Shown: one piece after another, positions 24,922 through 34,904 of the stretch
How positions within the stretch are numbered: the stretch's first letter is position 1
Layout: each line of letters opens with the position of its first letter
Translations under genes and position numbers: made by a program
Notes under the pieces: generated by a model
What the model was told of the DNA's origin: nothing
The model's input: the letters and a program-made list of their open reading frames with translations, nothing else
Databases searched by the model: none
Source: Candidatus Nitrosacidococcus tergens
Lineage (GTDB): Bacteria > Pseudomonadota > Gammaproteobacteria > Nitrosococcales > Nitrosococcaceae
Length of the DNA: 64,000 nucleotides
Direction of reading: 5' to 3'
Assembly: GCF_902810445.1 (NCBI RefSeq)
Contig: NZ_LR778175.1
Span: forward strand, 124,001-188,000

Positions 24922-26289
24922 ATGGCTAAAAAAACTATGGTCTATCAATGCCATCAGTGTGGTAGTGAAACCAGTCGTTGGGTTGGTCAATGCCCTGGGT
25001 GTGGCGCTTGGAGCACTTTAGAGGAGCTATCAAAGGTTCCAATAACAAGACAGGAGCACTATACTAATTATTCAGGTACCTTAAGTACTGTACAACCTTT
25101 ATCAGAAGTACAGAGCAATACGGAGTCCAGATTACCCTCAGGCCTTTCTGAATTAGATCGAGTACTTGGAGGTGGGCTAGTAGCAGGTTCTGTAGTATTA
25201 ATAGGAGGTAATCCTGGCATAGGTAAATCTACTTTGCTTTTACAAGCACTTGCCGCTATGGGGATTGCCCAGCAAGGCCGAGTACTTTATCTTACTGGAG
25301 AAGAGTCTCTCGCTCAAATTCATTTAAGAGCACAACGGTTAAACCTATCTAAAGCCCCAGTACGACTTCTTGCCGATACCCTAATTGAACGATCCCTTGC
25401 AGTAGCTGAAAAAGAGCAACCTTTGGTGATGGTGGTAGATTCCATTCAAACGCTCTATTCAGAGCAACTTCAATCTGCACCTGGTACCGTAACTCAAGTA
25501 CGAGAAAGTGCCGGCCAATTACTTCGCTATGCAAAAAAAAATGGGGTTGCGGTCATTTTAGTAGGTCATGTCACTAAGGATGGAGCGTTAGCAGGTCCTC
25601 GAGTATTAGAGCATATGGTGGATACAGTACTTTATTTTGAGGGAGATGATGGGGAGCGACTACGAGTCCTTCGTGCAGTAAAAAACCGCTTTGGAGCAGT
25701 CAATGAACTAGGGGTTTTTGCTATGACCGAACAAGGATTGCAAGAAGTAAACAATCCTTCTGCTATTTTTCTTGCTCGAGGTAAAGAACCAGTACCAGGT
25801 AGTGCAGTCACCGTGATTCGAGAGGGAAGTCGCCCCTTATTAGTAGAAGTACAAGCCTTAGTAGATGACAGTCATTTAGCTAGCCCAAGGCGAGTTACAG
25901 TAGGGTTAGAGCCTAATCGTTTAGCCATGCTTCTTGCTATTATTCACCGCCATGGTGCTATGATGCCTAGTGCTCAAGATGTATTTATTAATGTAGTAGG
26001 TGGTGTGCGAGTGAATGAAACTGGAGCAGATTTAGCTATCCTCGCTGCTATTGTTTCTAGCTTGAGAGATGCTCCTTTGCTTCAAGATCTAATCCTATTT
26101 GGAGAGGTGGGACTTACGGGGGAAATCCGCCCTGTACCCGGTGGAGAAGAGCGTTTGGCAGCAGCTGTTAAACATGGATTTAAACAGGCGATTTTACCTA
26201 GAGCTAATCTGCCCAAATACATTCCTAAAGAAGTCCATATTACTCCGGTAAACCGTGTCAGCGAGGCATTAGAAGTATTGAAAAACTAA
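24922..26289 (+). CDS. radA: DNA repair protein RadA
   Basis: RecA-like branch-migration ATPase in recombinational repair. Starting at ATG 24922 the protein is 455 residues: a four-cysteine zinc finger (YQCHQCGSETSRWVGQCPGCG), Walker A GGNPGIGKSTLLLQ, the RadA-specific KNRFGAVNELGVF motif and a Lon-like C-terminal domain with FINVVGGVRVNETGADLA and LTGEIRPVPGGEERLA. Frames open upstream to 24841 but inside alr; the zinc-finger context fixes the start. No ribosome site is obvious, consistent with coupling to alr. Confidence 0.95.
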   Translation: MAKKTMVYQCHQCGSETSRWVGQCPGCGAWSTLEELSKVPITRQEHYTNYSGTLSTVQPLSEVQSNTESRLPSGLSELDRVLGGGLVAGSVVLIGGNPGIGKSTLLLQALAAMGIAQQGRVLYLTGEESLAQIHLRAQRLNLSKAPVRLLADTLIERSLAVAEKEQPLVMVVDSIQTLYSEQLQSAPGTVTQVRESAGQLLRYAKKNGVAVILVGHVTKDGALAGPRVLEHMVDTVLYFEGDDGERLRVLRAVKNRFGAVNELGVFAMTEQGLQEVNNPSAIFLARGKEPVPGSAVTVIREGSRPLLVEVQALVDDSHLASPRRVTVGLEPNRLAMLLAIIHRHGAMMPSAQDVFINVVGGVRVNETGADLAILAAIVSSLRDAPLLQDLILFGEVGLTGEIRPVPGGEERLAAAVKHGFKQAILPRANLPKYIPKEVHITPVNRVSEALEVLKN

Positions 26290-26623
26290 TAGAAATAATC
26301 AGTCCCAAAGATAGTTAAGTGTTCCATCATAGAAATACGTGCTGTGTGTTCTATGGACTCAAATAACCTAAAGTCTTCTCCTTCGCTATCAAATAACTTT
26401 TCTTTGTCCCCTATAATTAAGTTTTGCTAAATGATTTTTAAATTTTAGCCTTTTTTTTAATTCTTTAATAAGTAGATGATTACTAGCAAGAAAATATAAA
26501 ATCCATAAAATGGGGTAGATATTTCTATTTTAGAAACTACTAGCCATGGTATCGTCGAGCAAAAACAAAGCTTATACGATATTTACAATGCTATAATGCC
26601 TATTAATTATTTTAGTTAAGCCT
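26290..26623. other. Intergenic region: radA terminator and extended -10 promoter
   Basis: No convincing gene. GCTAAA/TTTAGC arms (26426-26431 and 26444-26449) followed by eight Ts (26451-26458) form a plausible terminator for radA. An extended -10 element TGCTATAAT (26589-26597), 27 bases before the aldo/keto reductase start, is a likely promoter for that gene; no good -35 box is seen. Confidence 0.5.
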
Positions 26624-27664
26624 GTGGAGCATACCTTGAGCATTAAAAACGCACTTTTAAATGGCCCATTAGGATTTGGTACGGCTCCTCTAGGTAACAT
26701 GTTTCGGAGTATTTCAGATGATGAAGCGGCAAGTACGCTTGAAGCAGCTTGGGCAGCTGGTATACGATATTTTGATACAGCACCTTTCTATGGAGCAGGG
26801 CTAGCTGAGATTCGGTTAGGTCAAGAACTTGCCAAGCATCAACGCAATGAATATATCATCAGTACTAAGGTAGGTCGCGTGGTCTTGAATGAGATCATGG
26901 AGGAGTCACGAGTCTCTGGCAGGCATAACAAGCTCTTTAAATATGGAAAAAAGAACAAAATCATTTTCGATTACACAGCAGATGGTGTGGAATGCTCTAT
27001 CTGTGGTAGCTTAAAACGCTTGGGTGTGGACTATATCGACTTCGTGTGGATTCATGACCTTGCTCAAGATGCTCTTGGTGATGGTTGGATTGACCAGTTT
27101 GAGATTGCACACAATGGAGCAATGCGTGTACTGGATCAACTACGTGATCAGGGGGTAATCAAGGGCTGGGGACTGGGCGTGAATCGAGTCGAGCCGGTCG
27201 AGCTAGTCTTGAGTCTTACCGATGTACATCCTGATAGCACCTTATTAGCAGGTCGCTACACTCTACTTGATCATGAACGTGCACTGCAACACTTAATGCC
27301 AACTGCACTAGCATGCAACGTACAGATCGTAATCGGAGGTCCATATAATTCTGGTATCCTAGTAGGTGGCAGCCACTTTGAGTATGTAGATGCCCCACCC
27401 AATATCATCGCTAGGGTGAAAAGGCTTCAGAAGCTTACAGACCGATACAGTATATCGATCAAGGCTGCAGCATTACAATTTTCACTAGCACACTTAGCTA
27501 CCGTTGCAGTGATTCCTGGAGCGAGCAAGCCGGAACGTATTCAAGAAGATCATGATGCACTTGCAGCAAAAATCCCTGACGAATTCTGGCAAGACCTTCG
27601 TAGAGAAGGTTTAGTCGCACTGAATGCACCGCTTCCGATTGATATCGATGACTTTAGTAGATGA
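26624..27664 (+). CDS. Aldo/keto reductase (sugar dehydrogenase-like)
   Basis: NAD(P)-dependent oxidoreductase with a TIM-barrel fold. The 346-residue protein has GFGTAPLGNM, YFDTAPFYGAGLAEIRLG (catalytic Asp and Tyr), STKVGR (catalytic Lys), DYIDFVWIHDL (His) and a C-terminal VIPGASKPERIQEDHDAL cofactor loop. The pattern resembles D-threo-aldose 1-dehydrogenase and pyridoxal dehydrogenase members. GTG 26624 is used; TTG 26636, with GGAG six bases upstream, is equally possible. Codon use looks richer in G and C than neighbours, and it is flanked by gene-poor DNA on both sides, suggesting horizontal acquisition. Substrate unknown. Confidence 0.85.
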   Translation: MEHTLSIKNALLNGPLGFGTAPLGNMFRSISDDEAASTLEAAWAAGIRYFDTAPFYGAGLAEIRLGQELAKHQRNEYIISTKVGRVVLNEIMEESRVSGRHNKLFKYGKKNKIIFDYTADGVECSICGSLKRLGVDYIDFVWIHDLAQDALGDGWIDQFEIAHNGAMRVLDQLRDQGVIKGWGLGVNRVEPVELVLSLTDVHPDSTLLAGRYTLLDHERALQHLMPTALACNVQIVIGGPYNSGILVGGSHFEYVDAPPNIIARVKRLQKLTDRYSISIKAAALQFSLAHLATVAVIPGASKPERIQEDHDALAAKIPDEFWQDLRREGLVALNAPLPIDIDDFSR

Positions 27665-28070
27665 TTAGCTTTAAGGAATGCACTTGCTATAAGAGCTACA
27701 CGCTTACAGTAATCATCTGCATGAGATGAACACTATTTGTTATAGACACAATATGCAATATTGCTTTAAATCCTATAATCTATAATCTCAAAAACACAAT
27801 ATGCCAATTTAGTTTTTGGAAAATTGGTATTAATACAAGCAATAATATCTGGGTATTTATTGTTTTTATCTTCTTTATTCTCCTTATTATATTTCTAATA
27901 GGATTCAGAATTATAAGAGATGATCTATTAATCTAAACCAGAGTGGTAATACCCATGCTTCAGAAGCTAAGTACAAGTTTTGTTAGATACTAAACTTATA
28001 ATTTTCAAAAATTATTATATCTATTTAATCAATTATAATTAAACTAGTATATTTATTAATAATAAATAGC
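27665..28070. other. Gene-poor AT-rich stretch
   Basis: About 400 bases without a supported gene. One frame around 27740-27937 is open and encodes a very hydrophobic stretch ending FFILLIIFLIGFRIIRDDL (stop near 27935), but it has no ATG, GTG or TTG start, so it is more likely a relic than a gene. The word ACACAATATGC occurs twice (around 27749 and 27792). Confidence 0.35.
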
Positions 28071-28493
28071 ATGATGCTCTGGGTAAAAGCATTTCATATT
28101 ATTTTTGTAGTAGCTTGGTTTGCTGGATTATTTTATTTGCCTCGCTTATTTGTTTATCATGCCCAATGTGAAGATGAGCTAGGACAAAAACGATTTAAAG
28201 TGATGGAGCGTAAACTATACCGAGGGATTATGACTCCTAGTGGGGTTTTAGCTATTGGATTTGGGCTATGGTTGGTTTATCTTACCCCAGCATGGTTAAC
28301 AGCAGGATGGATCCACGCTAAATTTGCTTTAGTATTAGTTTTGATAGGCTATCATTGGTATTGTGGAAAGCTATTAATTGCCTTTCGTGAGAATCGAAAT
28401 CGTTATAGCGATATTTTTTATCGCTGGTTTAATGAATTTCCTGTATTTATTTTAGTTGGGATAGTGATTTTAGTAGTAGTTAAGCCTTTTTAA
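28071..28493 (+). CDS. hemJ: Protoporphyrinogen oxidase HemJ
   Basis: Membrane enzyme oxidising protoporphyrinogen IX to protoporphyrin IX in haem synthesis. The 140-residue protein has four hydrophobic helices and the HemJ signature: WVKAFHIIFVVAWFAGLFYLP with its conserved His, RLFVYHA, and WIHAKFALVLVLIGYHWY. It complements hemF at 60.9 kb in the pathway. It is 10 bases before lpxD but functionally unrelated. Confidence 0.9.
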   Translation: MMLWVKAFHIIFVVAWFAGLFYLPRLFVYHAQCEDELGQKRFKVMERKLYRGIMTPSGVLAIGFGLWLVYLTPAWLTAGWIHAKFALVLVLIGYHWYCGKLLIAFRENRNRYSDIFYRWFNEFPVFILVGIVILVVVKPF

Positions 28494-28503
28494 GAAAAAT
28501 GGT

Positions 28504-29544
28504 ATGGAAATTCCATTAGTAGAAATTGCCCAATTTTTAGGCTGTGAGATTGAAGGGGATAAAAATGCGGTTATTTCTGGGGTAGCCGCATTAGATAAAG
28601 CACAATGTGGAGATTTAAGCTTCTATGTTCATCAGCGGTATACTAATCAGATAAAACAATCAAAAGCAACCGCTTTTATTATCAGTGCTAAAGATAAAGA
28701 GCAGTTTACTAGCTGTACCGTAATTATTTCCCCTAATCCTTATCGGGATTTTGCAAAGGTTATCAGTAAATGGTTCAATACCTTTATTCCTCCCGATCCT
28801 AATGTTCATCCAACTACAATTATCGGTAACAATGTAGAGATTGGAGAAAACTGTAGTATTGGGGCCTATTGTGTCATTGAAGATGGTGTTAAGGTTGGAT
28901 TAAATACTATACTGTTTCCATTTTGCTATATAGGTAAAAATACAGTCCTTGGGGATAATTGTATTCTTCATCCTCGGGTTACGTTACTTGATCGGGTTAT
29001 TGTTGGAAATCGAGTAATTTTTCACTCTGGATCAGTGGTTGGCGGTGATGGATTTGGGTTTGCTCCAGATCCACCAGAAGGTTATTTTAAGATACCTCAA
29101 ATTGGTTGGGTTGAGATTGCCGACGATGTAGAAATTCAATGTAATGCTACTATTGATCGAGGAATGTTAGGAGCAACAAGGATTGGTCGAGGAAGCAAAA
29201 TTGATAACCTTGTTCAAATTGCTCATAACGTAGAAATTGGTGAACATAGTGTTATTGTAAGCCAAGTTGGTATTTCCGGTAGCAGTAAAGTCGGAAACTG
29301 GGTAACTCTAGCGGGGCAAGTAGGTTTAGTGGGTCATATTAAAATAGGAAATGGCACCACCGTCACTGCTCAATCAGGTGTTGCTAAGAGTATTCCGCCC
29401 AATATGGTGGTTACAGGTAGTCCTGCTCAACCTATTGCAAAAAATCGCCGAGCTTTAGCTGAAATGAACCGTATCTCGGTGTTAAGGAAAAAAATTGCTG
29501 AATTGGAAAACCGGCTTAGTAGCCTTGAACAGCCTGATAAATAG
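28504..29544 (+). CDS. lpxD: UDP-3-O-acylglucosamine N-acyltransferase
   Basis: Third enzyme of lipid A synthesis; transfers a 3-hydroxyacyl chain to the 2-amino group. The 346-residue protein has the N-terminal uridine-binding domain (CGDLSFYVHQRYTNQIKQSKA) and a left-handed beta-helix of hexapeptide repeats from ~100 to 300. GGDGFGFAPD and IDNLVQIAHNVEIG hold the catalytic and acyl-pocket residues. The C-terminal helix has ALAEMNRISVLRKKI. Normal length. It is convergent with the M48 protease gene; stops are adjacent. Confidence 0.96.
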   Translation: MEIPLVEIAQFLGCEIEGDKNAVISGVAALDKAQCGDLSFYVHQRYTNQIKQSKATAFIISAKDKEQFTSCTVIISPNPYRDFAKVISKWFNTFIPPDPNVHPTTIIGNNVEIGENCSIGAYCVIEDGVKVGLNTILFPFCYIGKNTVLGDNCILHPRVTLLDRVIVGNRVIFHSGSVVGGDGFGFAPDPPEGYFKIPQIGWVEIADDVEIQCNATIDRGMLGATRIGRGSKIDNLVQIAHNVEIGEHSVIVSQVGISGSSKVGNWVTLAGQVGLVGHIKIGNGTTVTAQSGVAKSIPPNMVVTGSPAQPIAKNRRALAEMNRISVLRKKIAELENRLSSLEQPDK

Positions 29545-31050
29545 CTATAAATCCATCTTTTTATTTATCTTCACTTCTGCTTCTAATTCTCGCAAGCGAG
29601 CATCAATTTTGGAATGCTCATGAAAATCATTTCCTATAGATCTACTCGCTAATTTTAACTGACTGATTGCCATACCAATCTGACCATGATAGTAATAATA
29701 TTCAGCCATCCAGCGATGAGATTCAGTTTGATCTCCTATATTTTCACCAGCTCTAGCTAGTAATAAGTAAGTCCAGCCATTCTTTTGACCTAATTCCATC
29801 TGTGCTTTAAGTAAATCCCTAGCAATACGAGGTTGATTATTTCTAAGCAGTGCTTGCGCATAATTAATCACTATAGTGTAATCATTTGGGTATAGATCTA
29901 ATGCTTTCTTGTAAATGTCGAATGCGGTTTTAAGCTGCCCTGTTGACTCCTCTATTTCAGCGAAGGCAAGCTGATAGGTAAGGTTATCCTTATCTTGTTC
30001 TAATAAAGCTAAAATTTGTTTTTTCGCCTCATTTCTGTTTCCGGCATTATGCAATGCTAAAGCATATCCATATTGAGTGGCTTCTTTATTTAAATAGTGT
30101 CCCGTTTTTAACGATTGGCTAAAATATTTAATCGTTTCCCTATCATCTTCGCTAGCAAGCACTTGAAGTTTTGCACGCATTAAATAAAATTTAAGATCAT
30201 TTTCATTTTTCACTAAAAGTTGGCGAGTATTATTTGTAACTAACTGTTCAGCTCTACCGACAGCATCAGCGATTCTATTTCTTGTCACTGGGTGACTACT
30301 TAGAATTTCTGGAGGTTCAAGTCCATAATATCTACTTGCTTGTTGTAGTCGTTCAAAAAAAGAAGGCATGGCAAAGGGATCGTAGCCAGATTTACTTAGG
30401 GTTTGCATGCCTATTCGATCGGCTTCTTTTTCATTAGCTCTAGTAGTATTAATCTGAGATTGGGTAGATCCTGCTTGAGCAGCAATTAATCCAGCCATTG
30501 CCGCATCAGGATTGCCACTGGCAGCTCCTGCTATAATAGCTGTTAATATAGCAGCAGTCATAGGTAAGCTTAAGCGGCTGCTATGTTCAAAGGCGCGAGC
30601 TAAATGATGTTGAGTAATATGGGCAATTTCGTGTGCCATAACTGCAGCCAGTTCCCCTTCAGTTTGAGTATTTACAATAAGCTCAGAGTGAATTCCAATA
30701 TAGCCACCAGGGGCTGCAAAAGCATTAATAGTAGGATTTTTAATAATGAAGAAAGTAAAATTCTGCCCACCATTATCACTATGGGCTACTAATTTATAGC
30801 CTAGAGACTGGATATAAGTAGTAAGCTCTGGATCATCAATAATAGGTATTGCCCCACGTAATTGTTGCATAAACTGCTGACCAATACGGCGTTCTTGTTC
30901 TGGAGAGAGGATAACAGCAGAGTGATCGCCCATTTCAGGCAATTTAATCTCATCAGCATTTATTTTTAACCCAATAAGAAGGGTGATACTTCCTATAAGG
31001 ATCAATAAATTTTTTCTTTGCTTAATTATGATAGGAAAGCTTAAATACAC
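29545..31050 (-). CDS. bepA: BepA-like M48 metalloprotease with TPR repeats
   Basis: Periplasmic zinc protease of the BepA (YfgC) type, which helps outer-membrane protein assembly and degrades misfolded LptD/BamA in E. coli. The 501-residue protein has an N-terminal signal/anchor (LLILIGSITLLIG), the zinc motif HEIAH in MAHEIAHITQHHL, the third ligand Glu in NEKEADRIGMQ, the loop SSHPVTRNRI, and TPR-like helices from ~310 to 480. It fits the nearby envelope genes. Confidence 0.92.
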   Translation of the reverse strand: MYLSFPIIIKQRKNLLILIGSITLLIGLKINADEIKLPEMGDHSAVILSPEQERRIGQQFMQQLRGAIPIIDDPELTTYIQSLGYKLVAHSDNGGQNFTFFIIKNPTINAFAAPGGYIGIHSELIVNTQTEGELAAVMAHEIAHITQHHLARAFEHSSRLSLPMTAAILTAIIAGAASGNPDAAMAGLIAAQAGSTQSQINTTRANEKEADRIGMQTLSKSGYDPFAMPSFFERLQQASRYYGLEPPEILSSHPVTRNRIADAVGRAEQLVTNNTRQLLVKNENDLKFYLMRAKLQVLASEDDRETIKYFSQSLKTGHYLNKEATQYGYALALHNAGNRNEAKKQILALLEQDKDNLTYQLAFAEIEESTGQLKTAFDIYKKALDLYPNDYTIVINYAQALLRNNQPRIARDLLKAQMELGQKNGWTYLLLARAGENIGDQTESHRWMAEYYYYHGQIGMAISQLKLASRSIGNDFHEHSKIDARLRELEAEVKINKKMDL

Positions 31051-31195
31051 AATTTTTTTGAGAGTAAAATACTTATTCTCTATTACTTAGTTTAAATCAG
31101 CTTTTATTTTGTATAGGTTATTTTTATAAATATTTATTTAAAAAATAATGATTTTTCTCTAATCATCAGATATAAGTACTTTTCATTTAAAATCA

Positions 31196-31444
31196 ATGTC
31201 CATCGTTAATTATGATATAGCAATTGATGCTACTGGTTTAGCATGCCCCTTGCCTTTGCTGCGTATTCGTAAAGCATTAGCTATTTTAGAGGAGGGGCAA
31301 GTTTTATATGCAACGGCTACTGATCCAGATTCTTTAAGAGATATTCAAGCATTTTCTCGTATTACAAAAAATGATCTTTTAGAATCCTATGAAAAAGAGA
31401 GTAAATATCATTTTATTATTCGCAAAGGCACGAGAACTAAATAA
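31196..31444 (+). CDS. TusA/YedF-family sulfur carrier-like protein
   Basis: An 82-residue protein with the family motif DATGLACPLPLLRIRKAL, whose CPxP cysteine carries persulfide in TusA. ATDPDSLRDIQAFSR resembles the conserved DPDS...DI...F region. It may act in sulfur relay for tRNA thiolation or another pathway; E. coli TusA and YedF are both possible orthologues. It stands alone between the BepA-like gene and the pcm-like gene. Confidence 0.85.
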   Translation: MSIVNYDIAIDATGLACPLPLLRIRKALAILEEGQVLYATATDPDSLRDIQAFSRITKNDLLESYEKESKYHFIIRKGTRTK

Positions 31445-31553
31445 ATTTAATATTACAATTTGTCTTAGCAATTCCAAGGTATTGCATCCTCCAATAAAAA
31501 TCCTTACTCTTTAATCCGATAAGATTTATAAATAATATATAAGTGAGATAAAA

Positions 31554-32192
31554 ATGAATTTAGAGCAAGCTCGTTTGAATATGGTACAACAGCAAGTACG
31601 TACTTGGGATGTATTTGAACAAAGGACATTAGACCGGCTGCTTGAAGTTCCTAGAGAAAATTTCGTGCCACCTGTATTCAAGAATTTAGCTTACGCAGAT
31701 ACCCAAATCCCTATTGGACACGGGCAAATTATGCTTTCTCCTAATTTTGAAGGTCGCTTACTACAGAGTTTAAATTTACAAAAAACCGATTCTGTTTTGG
31801 AAGTAGGGACTGGCACAGGCTATCTTACAGTGATACTCGCAGGTCTTGTTAATTCAGTAACTAGTGTTGATATTTATCCAGATTTACAACGACTAGGTGA
31901 AAACTACCCTAGTAATATATCGCTACAAACCAAAGATGTAGCAAATGGTTGGGTTCAAGAAGGTGGTTTTAATGTCATTATTATTTCTGGTGCCCTTGCT
32001 ATTCTGCCTAAATCTTTTTTACAAGCATTACATATTAACGGGCGCTTATTTGCCATACTAGGTCAGGGTGCTGTGATGAAAGCAACTCTGATTACTCGTA
32101 CTGAAAGTGAAAAGTGGACCTATGAAGAGTTATTTGAAACTTCATTACCATTTTTGATTAATAGTACCATCAAATCAAATTTTAATTTCTAG
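31554..32192 (+). CDS. Protein-L-isoaspartate O-methyltransferase-like protein
   Basis: A 212-residue SAM-dependent methyltransferase of the Pcm family. It begins NLEQARLNMVQQQVRTWDVFE and has VPPVFKNLAYADTQIPIGHGQ, MLSPNFEGRLLQSL and SAM motif I VLEVGTGTGYLTVILA. This divergent 'Pcm2' type typically precedes tolC, as it does here. Repair activity on isoaspartate is not certain, because residues downstream of motif I diverge from classical Pcm. Confidence 0.85.
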   Translation: MNLEQARLNMVQQQVRTWDVFEQRTLDRLLEVPRENFVPPVFKNLAYADTQIPIGHGQIMLSPNFEGRLLQSLNLQKTDSVLEVGTGTGYLTVILAGLVNSVTSVDIYPDLQRLGENYPSNISLQTKDVANGWVQEGGFNVIIISGALAILPKSFLQALHINGRLFAILGQGAVMKATLITRTESEKWTYEELFETSLPFLINSTIKSNFNF

Positions 32193-32244
32193 TTTTTTTA
32201 AAAACTAGACAGGTATTGTTTTCTGCTATAACATACATTCATGT

Positions 32245-33618
32245 ATGTATAATTTAAATTCTAATTTTACCCTCCCATCTAGGGTTATGCCACTTATTAT
32301 TTATCAATTTTTTTCAGGGCTACTGTTTAGTTTTTTCTTGTTGCTACCTGTGCAAGGGGCAGATCTTTTGGAGGTATATCAACTTGCTCGGCAAACCAAT
32401 CCAGAATTACGAAACCAAGTTGCTGCCCTGCAAGCAGCATTGGAAGCAAAGCCTCAAGCAAAAGCACTCTTTTTTCCTACCATTGGGCTAGATGCTAATT
32501 ATAATTGGACAAACCAAGACATTAGCTTGGTAAGTCAAAATGTTGTACCTGGGTTTTCGGGTAATTTCGATGGTTTTGGCTATACCTTAAATCTAACGCA
32601 GCCCGTTTATCATCGAGACAGTTTTGTTCAACTTAAACAAGCCGATGCCACTATTGCAGAGGCCGAAGCTAACCTAGTGAACCAGGAACAGATACTTTTA
32701 GTTCAAGTTGCACAGTTTTACTTTGCTATCCTTGGGGCGCAGTCAGATTTAGAATTCGCTACAATGAACAAAGATTCTATTAGCGAACAATTGGAACAGG
32801 CTAAAGAGCGATTTAAAGTAGGACTAGCTACTATTGTAGATGCTAATGCAGCCCAAGCAGCCTACGATCTGGCCGTTTTTCAGGAAATTGATGCGAAAAA
32901 AGCACTTTCCGTAGCCAAGGAGCAATTAAGACAGGTAGTGGGTCAGTATATTCCAGATCTCAATATGCTGCAGAAGGAAACACCATTAATTTATCCGGAC
33001 CCGATAGATATTGATAAATGGTCTGCCACTGCTTTGCAGCAAAACCCACTTATTGATGCATCGGAAGCAGCGGTAGCTAATGCACGCCAAGGAATAGAAC
33101 TACAAAAATCAGACCATTACCCTACTTTAGATATTGTAGGATCTGATGGATCGATTATTACAGGTGGTGGTCGTTTCGGTGGATTTAGTACCCGCCAAGA
33201 TGTGATTGGGCTACAGTTTCATTTACCTATTTTCCAAGGAGGGATGGTCATGTCTAAAACTCGCCAGGCACAACACCAACTAGAGCAAGCGATGCAACAG
33301 CTGGAAAGCACTCGAAGGCAAGTCTATTTACAGACACGTCAAGCTTACTTAGATGTTACCTCTCAAATCAATCAAGTAAAAGCGCTTAAGCAAGCCATTG
33401 TTTCCAATCAAAGCTCATTAGAATCTACAGAAGAAGGTTATAAGGTAGGCACGCAAACTGCGGTAGATCTGCTTGTTATTCGCAGTAATTTATACAGCGC
33501 TCTTCGAGATTATGCTAAAGCTCGCTACGACTATCTAGTCAATACTCTTATCCTGAAACAAGGGGCTGGTATTGTAACTCTTGAGGACTTAACTATGATG
33601 AACAGTTGGTTACATTAA
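32245..33618 (+). CDS. tolC: TolC-family outer-membrane efflux channel
   Basis: Trimeric outer-membrane tunnel used by tripartite efflux pumps and type I secretion. The 457-residue protein has an N-terminal hydrophobic signal ending LLPVQGA and two OEP repeats (~40-230 and 255-440). LTQPVYHRDSFVQLKQAD and LQFHLPIFQGGMVMSKTRQA are the equivalent strands in each, and each repeat has long coiled-coil helices. ATG 32245 lacks a ribosome site; ATG 32287 would leave a more typical signal peptide. The stop overlaps the convergent waaA by four bases. Confidence 0.93.
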   Translation: MYNLNSNFTLPSRVMPLIIYQFFSGLLFSFFLLLPVQGADLLEVYQLARQTNPELRNQVAALQAALEAKPQAKALFFPTIGLDANYNWTNQDISLVSQNVVPGFSGNFDGFGYTLNLTQPVYHRDSFVQLKQADATIAEAEANLVNQEQILLVQVAQFYFAILGAQSDLEFATMNKDSISEQLEQAKERFKVGLATIVDANAAQAAYDLAVFQEIDAKKALSVAKEQLRQVVGQYIPDLNMLQKETPLIYPDPIDIDKWSATALQQNPLIDASEAAVANARQGIELQKSDHYPTLDIVGSDGSIITGGGRFGGFSTRQDVIGLQFHLPIFQGGMVMSKTRQAQHQLEQAMQQLESTRRQVYLQTRQAYLDVTSQINQVKALKQAIVSNQSSLESTEEGYKVGTQTAVDLLVIRSNLYSALRDYAKARYDYLVNTLILKQGAGIVTLEDLTMMNSWLH

Positions 33619-34898
33619 ACTTCGATCTTATTAAGATGAAAGTCTATCAAGGTTAATAGTTTTTCAGAAGCACCTTGATTTTGAATCACAAATTCTTTTC
33701 CTTTTTGGCCTGCTCTAATTAATTTATCTGGATTATGTAAGTAGAAAAGTACTGCTTGGGTAAGATTTTGCGGGTCGTTAATTTGTACTGCTGCACCTAT
33801 CTTGAATAGCTGCTTACTAATATTTATAAAATTAAATGTATAGGGTCCTAAAATAAGCCCTTTCCCTAATGCAGCTGGTTCTAAGGGATTATGACCTCCT
33901 ATTGGTACCAAACTACCGCCTAGAAATGCAATATCTGCCGCTGCAAAAAATAAAGGTAGCTCTCCCATGCTATCTCCAAGAAAAATGTTAGTTTCTAGAG
34001 TGCAATCTAATGATTGGCTACGGCGTTGTATAGTAAATCCTTCATGCTTGCATAGCTGATAAACTTCATTAAAGCGATTTGGATGGCGAGGCACTAGAAC
34101 TAATAAAGCTTGCGGAAAAAACTTTTGCACTTGTTTAAAACTTTCTAAAACCTGTTTTTCTTCTTTTTGGTGAGTACTAGCAGCAATCCAAACTGGGCGT
34201 TGTATTCCTCCCCATCTCAGCCTCAGTTGTTGCCCTTTATTTTCCAGATAAGAAGGAAAATCAATCTCAAACTTTAAATTGCCTATTACACTTATCTTAT
34301 TAGGATCAGCACCTAATGCAATAAAGCGTTTTGTATCAGCAGTACTTTGAGCAGCAATACAGATAAGTGTTGAGAGCATTTTTCGAATTAATGAATTTAA
34401 ATAAACATACCTGCGAGCAGAGCGTTTAGAGAGACGGGCGTTTGCTAGGATTACTGGAATATTTTGATATTTACATCGAGCCAGTAAATTAGGCCAAAGT
34501 TCTGTTTCAAGAATAATGGCTAACTGAGGGTGAGATCGCTTTAAAAATCGGGAAATACAATCAGGTAAATCGTAAGGAAGATAGGAATGAATTACACGAT
34601 TGCAGGAGCCAAAATATTTTTTTACCTGATCCGATCCAGTAGGAGTCATGGTAGTTATTAACAGTACATGATCTGGATAGTGATTAAGTAACTTTCTCAC
34701 TAGAGGTAAACTTGCATGCACTTCCCCTACAGATACACTATGAATTAAGATAACCGGTTTTTTAGGAAGGGGAGAAATGAACCCAAATCTTTCAGACCAT
34801 CGGTGAAGATAAGCAGGTGCTCGATAACCTCTCCACAATAAACGAAGTATAATAAAAGGTGTGGCTAAGTAAAATAATAAATTATACAGAACTTGCAA
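33615..34898 (-). CDS. waaA: Kdo transferase WaaA
   Basis: Adds 3-deoxy-D-manno-octulosonic acid to lipid A precursor at the inner membrane (GT30). The 427-residue protein has an N-terminal membrane anchor, HSVSVGEVHASLPLVRKL, ILETELWPNLLARCK, RLSKRSARRY, WIAASTHQKEEKQVLESF, LVPRHPNRF and LGGSLVPIGGHNPLEPAALG, the full set of motifs. It is last in hldE-hldD-waaA, six bases after hldD. Confidence 0.96.
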   Translation of the reverse strand: MQVLYNLLFYLATPFIILRLLWRGYRAPAYLHRWSERFGFISPLPKKPVILIHSVSVGEVHASLPLVRKLLNHYPDHVLLITTMTPTGSDQVKKYFGSCNRVIHSYLPYDLPDCISRFLKRSHPQLAIILETELWPNLLARCKYQNIPVILANARLSKRSARRYVYLNSLIRKMLSTLICIAAQSTADTKRFIALGADPNKISVIGNLKFEIDFPSYLENKGQQLRLRWGGIQRPVWIAASTHQKEEKQVLESFKQVQKFFPQALLVLVPRHPNRFNEVYQLCKHEGFTIQRRSQSLDCTLETNIFLGDSMGELPLFFAAADIAFLGGSLVPIGGHNPLEPAALGKGLILGPYTFNFINISKQLFKIGAAVQINDPQNLTQAVLFYLHNPDKLIRAGQKGKEFVIQNQGASEKLLTLIDFHLNKIEV

Positions 34899-34904
34899 AA
34901 TAAG

